Below are positions 1-9,762 of a stretch of 64,000 nucleotides of DNA, in pieces. The notes beneath the pieces were generated by a model. That model was not told the origin of the DNA. It did no database searches and worked only from the letters and a program-made list of their open reading frames with translations. The position numbers and the translations under genes are program-made. How positions within the stretch are numbered: the stretch's first letter is position 1; each line of letters begins with the position of its first letter. Origin of the DNA: Deltaproteobacteria bacterium (GTDB taxonomy: Bacteria; Desulfobacterota; Deferrisomatia; Deferrisomatales; JACRMM01); the NCBI GenBank assembly GCA_016214985.1, contig JACRMM010000018.1, forward strand, positions 62,001 through 126,000. Direction: 5' to 3'.

Positions 1-307
1 TCTTCAGACGGTGGTTCTCGAGGTACACCTCTTCGGCGGCCAGGAGCTCGCGCCGCAGGTCGGCGACCTCGTGCTGGAGCTGCGACGCTTCCCGCTGAGC
101 ACCGATGAGGAACACGTACCGATCCACGAGCGAACCGAAGCCGCCGGTGACGGTCTGAGCCCCATCTTGGACCGGCGACGCCACGAGCCCGAAAGAGCGG
201 CCCAGCACCGTCGCTCCGTCACGCCCGGCCAACACCAAGCCCAGAGTCAGGAGCGACAGGCTCCAACCCGCGATGGCCCCCCTGTGGCGAGCGAGAAAGT
301 CGATCAT
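1..307 (-). CDS. mreC: Rod shape-determining protein MreC (N-terminal part, runs off window)
   Basis: The visible 102 residues read MIDFLARHRGA, then a hydrophobic segment of about 18 residues (inner-membrane anchor), then a charged stretch rich in E, Q and L with coiled-coil character. This is the layout of MreC, the periplasmic scaffold linking MreB filaments to the elongasome. The gene starts 26 bases after the mreB stop on the same strand, the usual mreBC order, so the two are probably co-transcribed. The ATG was chosen because it begins the hydrophobic anchor directly. The beta-barrel domains lie outside the window. The call rests on neighbourhood plus topology rather than on a signature motif. 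Confidence 0.85.
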   Translation of the reverse strand, partial: MIDFLARHRGAIAGWSLSLLTLGLVLAGRDGATVLGRSFGLVASPVQDGAQTVTGGFGSLVDRYVFLIGAQREASQLQHEVADLRRELLAAEEVYLENHRLK

Positions 308-333
308 GATCGTCTAGCGTGCGCGCCGGGCCT

Positions 334-1374
<1,041 letters not shown>

Positions 1375-1427
1375 TCACTTCGTCGGAAAGGGGGCGTCTG
1401 CCGAAGCCCGGGTGGGGTAAATTAGGG

Positions 1428-1457
1428 AGTGTAGCAGACCCATTTCTGGTCGCACAA
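1428..1457 (-). promoter_or_regulatory. Putative sigma70 promoter of mreBC
   Basis: Read on the minus strand, TTGTGC (-35) is followed after 18 bases by TACACT (-10), about 60 bases upstream of the mreB ATG. The match is moderate and by eye only. Confidence 0.35.
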
Positions 1458-1599
1458 GCACACCGTAGCCGCGTCCGGGATTTTCGTGCGCTCACCGTCG
1501 CTGTAACGGGTTTCGGCGCCGAGCATCCAAGAGTGCGTGGCAGGTGGTGACCGCGGCGGGCACTGGGCCCTCGTGAAGCTTGCCGAGAGGAGACATGGA

Positions 1600-1812
1600 A
1601 TGACCGTCAACGACGCCCTCCGGATGACAGCGGGGACCTTCGTACTCTTGTCGCTCGCCCTCGGGTACCTGGTGAGCCCGCACTGGTACCTGTTCACCGC
1701 CTTCGTGGGCCTGAACCTCCTGCAGTCGGCCTTCAGCAAGTGGTGTCCGTTGATGGCCATTCTCCGCAAAGCCGGCGTCTCGGACCCTGACTTCGAGATG
1801 CGCAAGAGGTGA
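1600..1812 (+). CDS. DUF2892-like small inner-membrane protein
   Basis: 70 residues with two hydrophobic segments (about residues 10-28 and 33-48) and the CPL motif (SKWCPLMAIL) typical of the YgaP transmembrane domain (DUF2892). In larger proteins this domain follows a rhodanese; alone it is a common small protein of unknown role, often near sulfur or respiratory genes. The ATG at 1600 is preferred because GAGAGGAGA lies just upstream; longer in-frame starts have no ribosome site. It stands alone between mreB and the secretion operon. Confidence 0.75.
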   Translation: MTVNDALRMTAGTFVLLSLALGYLVSPHWYLFTAFVGLNLLQSAFSKWCPLMAILRKAGVSDPDFEMRKR

Positions 1813-1884
1813 GCCGTGGACGTCTCGGCCGCAAGACCTGGATCCAGAATCTTTCGCTGTGAGAAGTCGCTGAGGGACGTATCG

Positions 1885-1986
1885 ATGAATGATCCTCGGT
1901 GCGTCAACCCGAAGGGGTATTGCAAGTGGAGAACCGCGTGCCCCGTGAACGCCCTCGAGAAGGAGCGGGGCCGGGAAGACCGGTGA
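1885..1986 (+). CDS. Possible 33-residue Cys-rich peptide
   Basis: A short ORF (MNDPRCVNPKGYCKWRTACP, then VNALEKERGREDR) with GAGGGA about 7 bases before the ATG. Three cysteines spaced C-x6-C-x5-C-P recall half of a ferredoxin-type iron-sulfur motif. The composition (charged C-terminal helix, no rare codons) looks like a gene rather than noise, but there is no homology evidence. It lies in the gap between the DUF2892 gene and gspC. It could be spurious. Confidence 0.35.
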   Translation: MNDPRCVNPKGYCKWRTACPVNALEKERGREDR

Positions 1987-2047
1987 TCCGGGGCGGGGAG
2001 AGCGACCGTCACATCGACGTAACCCGGCGACCTTTCAGCCTTTCACC

Positions 2048-2077
2048 TTGCACCGCCGTTTCGCGTGCGAGTATGCT
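2048..2077 (+). promoter_or_regulatory. Putative sigma70 promoter of the gsp operon
   Basis: TTGCAC and TATGCT separated by 18 bases, ending 21 bases before the gspC ATG. It is the best match upstream of the operon and would drive gspC-K. Confidence 0.4.
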
Positions 2078-2098
2078 ACCTCGGATGTGGAAAACGGC

Positions 2099-3067
2099 AT
2101 GCGCGCACAGATCCTGAGGCTGTTCTGGATCGCGACCTTGGCCTTTGCGGCGTGCGCCGCCTACCTATCGGCCCGGGTCACGAGCCTTCTCATCGCCAGC
2201 CATTTTGCGGTCGTAGAGACCTCGATCCCAGGAACGCCTCCTGCCACGGCGCGGCGAAGGGGCGCCGAGCTCCTGTCGGACTACCGGATCATCGACGACC
2301 GAAACCTCTTCAACGTGAGGCCGCCTCCCCCACCGCCGCCTCCCCCTGTGGTCGTGGCACCACCGCCGCCCCCCATTCTCCCGCCGACGCCGCCTCCCCC
2401 ACCGGCGCCTCCTCCGGAGCCGCCCCTGGACCTCAAGCTCGTGGGAACCGCCGTGGTGGCGGGCGGGAAGTCGTTCGCCGTCGTCTCGGTGGGTGCAGAC
2501 CTTCGGGTCGTGCGAGAGACGGAGGAGATCGTTCCCGGAGCCGTGCTCCTGGCGGTCCGCGCCGACCGGATCCAGGTGAGCTGGCGGGGCCGAACCGAGG
2601 AGTTCGCCCTCTACGAAACTCGCACCCTCAGCTCGACCCCGTTGGCGTCGCGGGGGCGGGGCCGCCCCACCGCGCCGGCCCAGCGGGCGGTCCCAACGGA
2701 AGCCGCTTCTCCCCCCGCGTCCGAGAGCGTCCGCCGCGTGTCGGACGACCGATGGGTCGTGGACGCTCGCGAGGTAGATCAACTGAGGAGCAACATGGGC
2801 GCCGTGATGACCCAAGTGCGGGTCGTTCCGAACTTCGGAGAGGGGGGGCAGCCCGACGGCTTCAAGGTCTTCGCGATCCGCCCGGGAAGTCTTTTTGCGC
2901 GCATCGGTCTGCAGAACGGTGACGTGATCCGCCGGATCAACGGGATCGACATGCAAGCCCCGGATCAAGCGCTCGCGGCCTACCAACAACTGCAGAACGA
3001 GACTACGATCAACGTCGAGGTCGTCCGCCAGAACCAGAGCAAGACCCTGACCTACGTCATTCAATGA
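2099..3067 (+). CDS. gspC: Type II secretion inner-membrane protein GspC
   Basis: 322 residues. A short cytoplasmic start, one transmembrane helix (about 10-30), the homology region containing the GspC signature DYRIIDDRNLFNV (near 70-80), an extreme proline-rich linker with runs of up to eight Pro (about 85-125), then an HR-like domain LVGTAVVAGGKSFAVV, and a C-terminal PDZ domain (FKVFAIRPGSLFARIGLQNG, DVIRRINGIDMQAPDQAL). GspC links the inner-membrane platform to the secretin and selects substrates through its PDZ domain. ATG 2099 is preferred to an upstream in-frame start because it leads directly into the membrane helix. First gene of the operon; gspD follows. Confidence 0.93.
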   Translation: MRAQILRLFWIATLAFAACAAYLSARVTSLLIASHFAVVETSIPGTPPATARRRGAELLSDYRIIDDRNLFNVRPPPPPPPPPVVVAPPPPPILPPTPPPPPAPPPEPPLDLKLVGTAVVAGGKSFAVVSVGADLRVVRETEEIVPGAVLLAVRADRIQVSWRGRTEEFALYETRTLSSTPLASRGRGRPTAPAQRAVPTEAASPPASESVRRVSDDRWVVDAREVDQLRSNMGAVMTQVRVVPNFGEGGQPDGFKVFAIRPGSLFARIGLQNGDVIRRINGIDMQAPDQALAAYQQLQNETTINVEVVRQNQSKTLTYVIQ

Positions 3068-3140
3068 GCAGGGGAAAGGCCCGTGCGCGGTCCGCCGCCG
3101 GTCCTTCCACCGACCTGCCCTGCGACACCGAGGAGTGAGG

Positions 3141-5423
3141 ATGGTGCGGTTCCTTCGCGCTGCTGTAGTGGGGTCGTTGTGCCTGGTCGCAGGTCTGATC
3201 CCCGTTTGGGCTGCCGTCGCGGCGGGAGAACACCCCGGCGCTTCGGCGCTCCTCGCCCAGGCGGACCCGGAGGCTCCCGGCGGCGCGCCCCCCGCCGACG
3301 CGAGCGAGGAGCCGCCCCCTCCCGAGGCCATCGGCCCCGCCCCAGTGGAGCCGGTGCCGGCTGAGGCACCCGAGGCGACGCCGCCGATCGCTGAACCGCT
3401 CGGACCATCGGCACCTCCCGCACCGGCCAGGCCGTCGGCCCGACCCGCGCGTCAGGCTCCCGCGCCGACCGCACGCAAGGTCGCCATGAACTTCCGCGAC
3501 GCCGAGCTCGAGGCGGTCGTGAAGTTCATCTCCGAGCTCATGGGGATGAACTTCATCTTGGACGACAAGGTCAAGGGCAGGATCACCGTGATCAGCCCCA
3601 CCCAGGTCACGGTCGACGAGGCCTACCAGGTGTTCCAGGCGATCCTGGTGGTCAAGGGGTTCACGATCGTGCCCGCGGGAAAGGTGTTTAAGATCGTCCC
3701 CACGCGGGAAGCAAAGTCGTCGAACATCGAGACGGTGGGGGACACGGCGGCCTCACCAGGCGATCGGTTCGTCACGCGAATCCTGCCGCTCAAGTACGTG
3801 CCGGTCGAGAACGTGGCGGGCATCCTCGCGCCTCTGGTATCCACTGGCACCGGGTCCCTGGTGCCGTACGCGCCCACGAACACCCTGATCCTCACGGACT
3901 CCTACTCGAACATCGAGCGCCTGGCGGAAATCCTCCAGGCCCTGGACGTGGAAACCGTCGACACGGTGATGGAGATCGTGCAGATCAAGTACGCTTCGGC
4001 CGATACCTTGGCCAAGAGCCTGGCGCAAGCGGTTGCGGAAAAGAGTCAGAGTCGGAGTTCCAGGCGGGCGCCGACACGGGGGGCGCCCGGCGTGCCGGCC
4101 GCGGCCGCGGCTCAGGCCGCAGGACCCGGCGCCAAGATCATCTCCGACACCCGCACCAACTCCTTGATCCTCATCGCCGATCCCCAGTCGATGGACGAGA
4201 TCAAGGCCATGATCCGAGCCCTGGACGTCGAGATCCCGAAGGGAACCGGCAAGATCAACGTGTACTACCTCAAGTACGCGGATGCCGAGAACGTCTCCGC
4301 GGTGCTGACGGCCATCTCCAAGACGGCCACGGGCAAGCCGAAGCCCGGGCAACCGGGTGTGCCGGCGGCGGTAACGGCCGCCAAAGTGGGCGGTGAGATC
4401 TCGGTCGAGTTCGAGGAGCCGGTGCAGATCACCGCGGACAAGGCAACCAACTCCCTGGTGATCATCGCCACTCCCCAAGACTACGAGCTCCTCAAGACCG
4501 TGATCGCCAAGCTCGACATCCGCCGACCGCAGGTGCTCGTGGAGGCGATGATCCTGGAGATGAGCTACAAGAAATCCCTGGAGCTCGGCGTCGAGTGGCG
4601 CACCACGAACGATCCGACGGGGAGCGGCACAACGGTCATTGCGGGGAGCAACTTCGGAAATATTTCCACTCTGATGACAAACCCACTCGCGGTTCCGGCG
4701 GGATTGTTCGTAGGCGCCGTGGACGGCACCATCACGTTTGGGGGGCAGACCTTCCTGAACATCGGGGCCCTCGTCCGCGCGCTCCAAGGTACGGACGACA
4801 TCAACGTCCTGTCGACGCCGCACCTCCTCACTACAGACAACGAAGAGGCAGAGATCATCGTCTCCGATAACATTCCGTTTCAGACCAGCCAAAAATTCGA
4901 CAACAACGGGAACCCCATCTTCACCTTCGACTACAAAGACGTCGGGCTCACGCTTCGGCTCACGCCTCAGATCAACGACGACAACTATGTGAAACTCAAG
5001 CTCTATCAGGAGATCAGTCAACTCCTCTCGGCGACCACGGGCACAAGCTCCAATGCTCCTTCGACGAGCAAGCGGTCCGCCAAGACCACGGTCGTGGTCA
5101 AAGACGCGGCGACGATCGTGATCGGCGGGCTCATCAAGGACAACACCTTGCGAAACACCTCCTCGATACCTTGCTTGGGCGATCTCCCGCTACTCGGCTA
5201 CCTGTTCAGGACCACTACCGACACCAAGCAGAAGACGAACCTGCTGATCTTTCTGACCCCCCACATCATCAAGAGCACGGAAGACTTGGAGGCGGTTTCG
5301 CGGGGCAAGCGCCGGGAGTTCGAGGACAACGTGCGGAACCCTGACACCGGACCCACTGAGGCGGCGGACAAGCTCCAGAAGTACCTCGACCGCCAAATGG
5401 AACCGGCGGGCACCAAGCCGTGA
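3141..5423 (+). CDS. gspD: Type II secretion secretin GspD
   Basis: 760 residues. A Sec signal peptide (to about 30) is followed by a Pro/Ala linker, then N0 (FRDAELEAVVKFISELMGMN), N1 (ILPLKYVPVENVAGILAPL), N2 and N3 (YYLKYADAENVSAVLTAI) subdomains and the secretin beta-barrel (VLVEAMILEMSYKKSLELGV; VVVKDAATIVIGGLIKDN; IPCLGDLPLLGYLF). It forms the outer-membrane channel of the type II system. ATG 3141 follows GAGGAGTGAGG; a GTG at 3135 is the alternative. Its stop overlaps the gspE start (GTGA). A Ser/Arg/Ala-rich insert near residues 300-335 of the N2 domain is normal for secretins. No pilotin gene is seen. Confidence 0.97.
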   Translation: MVRFLRAAVVGSLCLVAGLIPVWAAVAAGEHPGASALLAQADPEAPGGAPPADASEEPPPPEAIGPAPVEPVPAEAPEATPPIAEPLGPSAPPAPARPSARPARQAPAPTARKVAMNFRDAELEAVVKFISELMGMNFILDDKVKGRITVISPTQVTVDEAYQVFQAILVVKGFTIVPAGKVFKIVPTREAKSSNIETVGDTAASPGDRFVTRILPLKYVPVENVAGILAPLVSTGTGSLVPYAPTNTLILTDSYSNIERLAEILQALDVETVDTVMEIVQIKYASADTLAKSLAQAVAEKSQSRSSRRAPTRGAPGVPAAAAAQAAGPGAKIISDTRTNSLILIADPQSMDEIKAMIRALDVEIPKGTGKINVYYLKYADAENVSAVLTAISKTATGKPKPGQPGVPAAVTAAKVGGEISVEFEEPVQITADKATNSLVIIATPQDYELLKTVIAKLDIRRPQVLVEAMILEMSYKKSLELGVEWRTTNDPTGSGTTVIAGSNFGNISTLMTNPLAVPAGLFVGAVDGTITFGGQTFLNIGALVRALQGTDDINVLSTPHLLTTDNEEAEIIVSDNIPFQTSQKFDNNGNPIFTFDYKDVGLTLRLTPQINDDNYVKLKLYQEISQLLSATTGTSSNAPSTSKRSAKTTVVVKDAATIVIGGLIKDNTLRNTSSIPCLGDLPLLGYLFRTTTDTKQKTNLLIFLTPHIIKSTEDLEAVSRGKRREFEDNVRNPDTGPTEAADKLQKYLDRQMEPAGTKP

Positions 5424-7126
5424 GTACGCGGGCGTCGGTCGGCGAGCTCCTGGTGCGGCGCGGGGTGCTCGGCGCCGAGGACCTGGTGCGGGCCCAAGCG
5501 CTCGCCGCGGAGCGGGCGACGAGTCTTGGGGAGGCGCTCTCCACGATGGAGCTCGTCGACGATCTGTCGCTGGCGGAGGCCGAGGCCGAAGTGGGCAAGC
5601 TCCCCCTCGAGCGAGAGATCAGGGTCGCCGAGATCCCCGAGGCGATCGTACGCCCAGTGCCGATCCAGTTCGCGAAGCGCTACCGGGTGCTGCCGCTGAG
5701 GGAGGACGGTGAGGCCGTTGTCGTCGCCTTCGCCGAGGCCGAGGTCGCTGGTGCCCTCCACGACCTGCGCGTGCTTCTGAGCCGTCCCGTGAAGCCCTGC
5801 GTGGCTCCCGCCAACGAGATCCTGAGAGCGATCAACGAAGTCTACGAGCGGGGCTCTGACCGGGCCGACGATCTGATGGAGGGCCTCGCTGACGTGGGTC
5901 TCGATGCGCTCGCCCACGAGCTCGAGGAACCCAAGGATCTGCTCGACGCGGCTGACGAGGCCCCGGTCATCCGGCTGGTCAACGGGATCCTCTTTCAAGC
6001 GTTGAAGGACCGAGCGAGCGACGTACACATCGAGCCCTTTGAACGCGAGGTGCAGGTGCGCTACAGGATCGACGGGGTCCTCTACCCCGTCCTCACTCCT
6101 CCCAAGGCGCTCCAGGCCCCGATCACCAGCCGCGTCAAGGTCATGGCCGGCCTCGACATCGCGGAGAAGCGACTGCCCCAGGATGGTCGGATCCGGATCA
6201 AGATCGGCGGAAAAGACATCGACATCCGCGTCTCTGTGCTCCCTACGGCGTTCGGCGAGCGCGTCGTGCTGCGCTTGCTGGACAAGAGTGCCGTGCTCCT
6301 CGATTTGGAGGAACTGGGACTGGACGGCGAGCGTCTGGAGGACGTCAAGCGCCTCATCCGGCGGCCCCACGGGATCCTGCTCGTCACCGGCCCCACAGGC
6401 TCGGGAAAGACGACGACTCTCTACGCGGCGCTCTCCCGGATCAACTCCCGCGACATCAACATCATCACCGTGGAGGACCCGATCGAGTACCAGCTCCTGG
6501 GGATCGGCCAGATCCAGGTCAATACCAAGATCGATCTCACCTTTGCGGCCGGTCTTCGCTCGATCCTGCGTCAGGACCCCGACGTGATCATGGTCGGCGA
6601 AATCCGGGACGCCCCAACGGCCGATATCGCCATCCAGGCGAGCCTCACCGGACATCTGGTGTTCTCGACCCTCCACACCAATGACGCGGCGGGCGCGTTC
6701 ACCCGACTGATCGAGATGGGCGTCGAGCCGTTTCTCGTCTCCTCGTCGATCCTGGCCGTCGCCGCGCAGCGCCTCGTCCGGGTCTTGTGCCGGTCGTGCC
6801 GCGAGGCGTACGTCCCGTCCGCCGAGGCGCTTCGCAACCTTGGGCTGACCGCGGAAGATCTGCCTCTCGGTCACCTCTACCGACCGGTCGGATGTGTCAA
6901 GTGCATGAACACAGGGTACCGGGGCCGGACCGGGATCTACGAACTGCTCCGCGTGGGCGAGGGGATCCGCAATCTGATCATGCGAGCGGTGGACGCGTCT
7001 ACGATCAAAGACGAGGCGCGACGCCGGGGAATGGTGACTCTTCGGGAGGACGGCGTGCGCAAGATGGCGCTCGGGATCACCAGTGCCGAAGAGGTCCTGA
7101 GAGCCACGCAAGACGACCTGATCTAA
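5420..7126 (+). CDS. gspE: Type II secretion ATPase GspE
   Basis: 568 residues. The N-terminal T2SSE_N domain (about 1-150) is followed by the GspE ATPase: Walker A GPTGSGKTTTLYA, Asp box IITVEDPIEYQL, Walker B LRQDPDVIMVGEIRD, His box LTGHLVFSTLHTNDA, and a C4 zinc subdomain (CRSC near 454 and CVKC near 494) ending GRTGIYELL. It powers pseudopilus assembly from the cytoplasmic face. GTG start overlapping the gspD stop indicates translational coupling. In other systems GspE docks on GspL, which is missing here; the partner must be encoded elsewhere or replaced. Confidence 0.97.
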   Translation: MSTRASVGELLVRRGVLGAEDLVRAQALAAERATSLGEALSTMELVDDLSLAEAEAEVGKLPLEREIRVAEIPEAIVRPVPIQFAKRYRVLPLREDGEAVVVAFAEAEVAGALHDLRVLLSRPVKPCVAPANEILRAINEVYERGSDRADDLMEGLADVGLDALAHELEEPKDLLDAADEAPVIRLVNGILFQALKDRASDVHIEPFEREVQVRYRIDGVLYPVLTPPKALQAPITSRVKVMAGLDIAEKRLPQDGRIRIKIGGKDIDIRVSVLPTAFGERVVLRLLDKSAVLLDLEELGLDGERLEDVKRLIRRPHGILLVTGPTGSGKTTTLYAALSRINSRDINIITVEDPIEYQLLGIGQIQVNTKIDLTFAAGLRSILRQDPDVIMVGEIRDAPTADIAIQASLTGHLVFSTLHTNDAAGAFTRLIEMGVEPFLVSSSILAVAAQRLVRVLCRSCREAYVPSAEALRNLGLTAEDLPLGHLYRPVGCVKCMNTGYRGRTGIYELLRVGEGIRNLIMRAVDASTIKDEARRRGMVTLREDGVRKMALGITSAEEVLRATQDDLI

Positions 7127-7197
7127 CCGGACAGGAAGGGCCGAGCGCGGGGGCGCGAAATCGTTGGTTCCTCAGTCTCTTGGAGAGTTGAGCGCGG

Positions 7198-8418
7198 ATG
7201 GCCGTTTTCGAGTACGAGGGGCTCGACGCCCAGGGTAGGTCCGCCCGGGGCATCGTGGACGCCGAGGGCCTCCGTGCGGCCCGTGCCAAGCTCAAACGCC
7301 AGGGTGTGTTCGCGACTCGACTGGAAGAGACGCGCCGGGCCGTCAACGGCTCGCCCGAAGGGGCGGTTCCCTGGTTCGGTCGTGGCATTCGCACGGGCGA
7401 GCTCTCGCTGATCACCCGGCAACTGGCGACCCTGCTCGGGGCGGGACTCCCCCTGGTCGCGGCCCTCGGTGCGCTCCTGGAACAGGTGGAGTCGGAGCGG
7501 GTGCGGCGCGTGCTCTCTCAGGTGCGGGAAGGCGTCAACGAGGGCAAGGCGTTCCACGAGGCGCTCGCGGACCAGGGCCGGTCCTTTCCCGACATCTTCC
7601 GAAACATGGTCAGCGCCGGGGAGGCGAGCGGCACGCTTCCGCTCGTGTTGGCACGCCTCGCCGACTTCCTGGAGGGCTCGATGGTCTTCCGCCGGAAGGT
7701 CCAGTCGGCCCTCGTCTACCCGATCCTCATGGGGTTCTTGGGTACCGGAATCCTATGGTTCCTCCTGGCGAGCGTGGTCCCGAGGGTCACCCGGATCTTC
7801 GAAGACGTGCAGCGCGCGCTTCCGTTGCCCACGCGCGTGCTGCTGGCCACGAGCGCCGCGCTCCGGAGCTATGGATGGATCGCCCTGGTAATGCTCGCTC
7901 TGGGGCTGTTGGCCCTGAACCGATACAGCAAGACGCCGGAAGGCCGCCTCCACCTCCACGGCCTGGTGTTGAAGCTCCCGGCATTCGGGCGCTTCCGAAG
8001 GCTGGTTGCCGTCAGCCGTTTCGCGAAGACTCTGGGGACGTTGCTGGGAAGCGGCGTTCCACTGCTGACCTCGCTCGACATTGCTCGAGCCGTGCTGGGA
8101 AACGCGGTCCTCGAAGACGCCGTCGCTGACGCGCGGATCGAGGTGCGGGAAGGCAGGAGCCTACGCGACGCCCTGCGCGCAAGCGGCCAGTTCCCGGCTG
8201 CAGTGGTCCAGATGGTGGGCGTGGGCGAGGAGAGCGGCGCGCTGGACCAGATGCTCCTGAAGGTCGCGGAGGCTTTCGAAGCCCAGGTAGAGGCGGCTGT
8301 GGTCACCTTGACTTCACTACTTGAACCTCTTATGATCCTCGCGATGGGCTTGGCTGTAGGCTTTGTCGTCCTCGCAGTGCTGTTGCCCATCTTCGAGATG
8401 AGCCAGTTCGCTGGGTAG
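7198..8418 (+). CDS. gspF: Type II secretion platform protein GspF
   Basis: 406 residues with the two repeated T2SSF cytoplasmic domains (about 70-190 and 270-390) and three membrane helices (about 170-195, 220-238 and 375-400, the last being LMILAMGLAVGFVVLAVLLP). GspF is the polytopic inner-membrane platform under the pseudopilus, working with GspE. It starts 71 bases after gspE; gspG follows 10 bases later. Standard length and composition. Confidence 0.96.
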   Translation: MAVFEYEGLDAQGRSARGIVDAEGLRAARAKLKRQGVFATRLEETRRAVNGSPEGAVPWFGRGIRTGELSLITRQLATLLGAGLPLVAALGALLEQVESERVRRVLSQVREGVNEGKAFHEALADQGRSFPDIFRNMVSAGEASGTLPLVLARLADFLEGSMVFRRKVQSALVYPILMGFLGTGILWFLLASVVPRVTRIFEDVQRALPLPTRVLLATSAALRSYGWIALVMLALGLLALNRYSKTPEGRLHLHGLVLKLPAFGRFRRLVAVSRFAKTLGTLLGSGVPLLTSLDIARAVLGNAVLEDAVADARIEVREGRSLRDALRASGQFPAAVVQMVGVGEESGALDQMLLKVAEAFEAQVEAAVVTLTSLLEPLMILAMGLAVGFVVLAVLLPIFEMSQFAG

Positions 8419-8428
8419 AGAGAAGAAG

Positions 8429-8899
8429 GTGGACGTGACAGCCTCGGACATGCGGCAGCGGCGGAGCGACGCAGGGTTCACCCTGATCGAGCTCATGGTG
8501 GTTCTGGTCATTCTTGGGCTGCTCGCCGCGATCGTGATGCCGCGGCTGTTTGGCCAAGGGGAGAAGGCGAAGGTTCAGACCACGAGAGTGCAGCTGCGGG
8601 TCCTGGAGGACGCCCTGAGCCAGTACGAGGTGGACAACGGCGCCTATCCCACCACAGATCAAGGCCTTCAGGCCCTCGTGAAGCCTCCATCCGACGCAGC
8701 CAAGAACTACCGGGAAGGGGGATACCTGGAGAAGGGCATCGTGCCCAAGGATCCGTGGGGTAGCCCGTATGTATACTTCGCCCCTGGCCGCCACGGCGAG
8801 GACTACGAGGTTCTCTCCTATGGCGCCGATGGCACCGAGGGCGGCGAGGGAAAGTTCAAGGATATCTCCAGCTCGGACACTGACGAGAACCAGAAGTGA
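8429..8899 (+). CDS. gspG: Major pseudopilin GspG
   Basis: 156 residues. Prepilin leader MDVTASDMRQRRSDAG cleaved before FTLIELMVVLVILGLLAAIV (invariant Glu5 present), then the GspG fold ending in the calcium-binding loop region DPWGSPYVYFAPGRHG...DYEVLSYGADG. It is the main pseudopilus subunit and needs the prepilin peptidase GspO/PilD, not in this window. The GTG start follows GAGAGAAGAAGG; a later ATG in the leader (8450) is also possible. It overlaps the gspH start by four bases. Confidence 0.96.
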   Translation: MDVTASDMRQRRSDAGFTLIELMVVLVILGLLAAIVMPRLFGQGEKAKVQTTRVQLRVLEDALSQYEVDNGAYPTTDQGLQALVKPPSDAAKNYREGGYLEKGIVPKDPWGSPYVYFAPGRHGEDYEVLSYGADGTEGGEGKFKDISSSDTDENQK

Positions 8900-9398
8900 A
8901 CCGAAACGCCTCCACCGGCTTCACGCTGGTGGAGCTCGCCGTCGTCCTGCTCATTCTCTCGGTAACGATCGCCATCCTCCTCCCGCGCCTCCCCCGTCTA
9001 ACCGGCACCGAGCAGTCCTCGGCCCTTCGGCGCCTCGTCTTGACCGCAGAGGCGTCCCACGAGGAAGCTGCGGTCAAAAAAAAAGCCTAGCGCTCAAGTA
9101 CCGGATCAGTGACAACTCCTACGTACCCGCCGAGTACCAGAACCCGCCGGGGGACTACGTTCCGCGGGCGCGCGCCGAGGTTCGCCTCCCCGACGGTCTC
9201 AGGCTGAGGGCCGTCTGGACGTCACTGGACGGTCTCGTAACCGAAGGCGAGGCACAAACGCGCTTTCGCCCGCAAGGCGACGCGACACACACCTATATCC
9301 ATCTCGAGGACCATGACGGCCGCGAATACACGATCGAGGTGCGCCCGTTCCTGGGCAAGGCCGCGCTCCAGAGCGGATGGGAGGGGCCGAAGCTCTAA
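8896..9398 (+). CDS. gspH: Minor pseudopilin GspH, interrupted by a -1 frameshift at an A9 run
   Basis: The first frame (8896 to a stop at 9088-9090) encodes MNRNASTG, the prepilin cleavage site and FTLVELAVVLLILSVTIAIL, then a partner helix to VKKKA. The next frame back (-1) continues immediately with SLALKYRISDNSYVPAEYQN and a GspH-like beta domain to 9398. The switch point is the nine-A tract 9076-9084 followed by GCCTAG. Either one A was lost (mutation or sequencing error), or the full protein (about 167 residues) is made by slippage: AAA AAA AAA on a -1 slippery site, or RNA polymerase stuttering on A9. Without slippage the product is a 64-residue stump with only the membrane helix. The downstream frame keeps coding character with no further stop, which argues against old decay. 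Confidence 0.85.
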
Positions 9399-9762
9399 AG
9401 GCTTCACCTTCATCGAGCTCGTCGTCGCGCTCGCCGTGCTCGGCACGGCATTTACGGTGCTCCTGTCCGCGCACACGGCGGCCACCCGGCTCTCTGCCCA
9501 CGCGAGGCGCCTGTTCGAGGCCACGTCCCTGGCCCGAGAGGTCCTGACCCGCACCGAAGTCGAGGGGCTTCCGACCTTCGGCAAGGACTCGGGGGACTTC
9601 GGCCCCGACCTCGCGCCCTACCGCTGGGAGCGGGAGGTCAGCGACGTGACGACGCTGCCGTTCGTGGATCTGAAAGAGGTGGTCATCCGAGTGCTTTGGC
9701 CCGAAGGAGGGAAGACCCGCTCGACCCAGGTGGTGTTCTACTACCTGAAGAAGGACCCATGA
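9313..9762 (+). CDS. gspI: Minor pseudopilin GspI
   Basis: Up to 149 residues; the core starts with K-G|FTFIELVVALAVLGTAFTVL (prepilin cleavage motif, Glu5 present) and continues with a GspI-type domain ending VFYYLKKDP. GspI, J and K form the pseudopilus tip. The only in-frame start codon is ATG 9313, giving an unusually long 30-residue Arg-rich leader that overlaps gspH by 86 bases. A more typical leader (MGGAEALK) starts at ATG 9377 but is out of frame by one base. The start is therefore uncertain. Its stop overlaps the gspJ ATG. Confidence 0.88.
   Translation: MTAANTRSRCARSWARPRSRADGRGRSSKGFTFIELVVALAVLGTAFTVLLSAHTAATRLSAHARRLFEATSLAREVLTRTEVEGLPTFGKDSGDFGPDLAPYRWEREVSDVTTLPFVDLKEVVIRVLWPEGGKTRSTQVVFYYLKKDP

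Noticed and set aside
1422-2012. 196-residue minus-strand ORF over the DUF2892 gene and gap
   Set aside because: No ribosome site or family features; overlaps the mreB promoter and a better-supported plus-strand gene.
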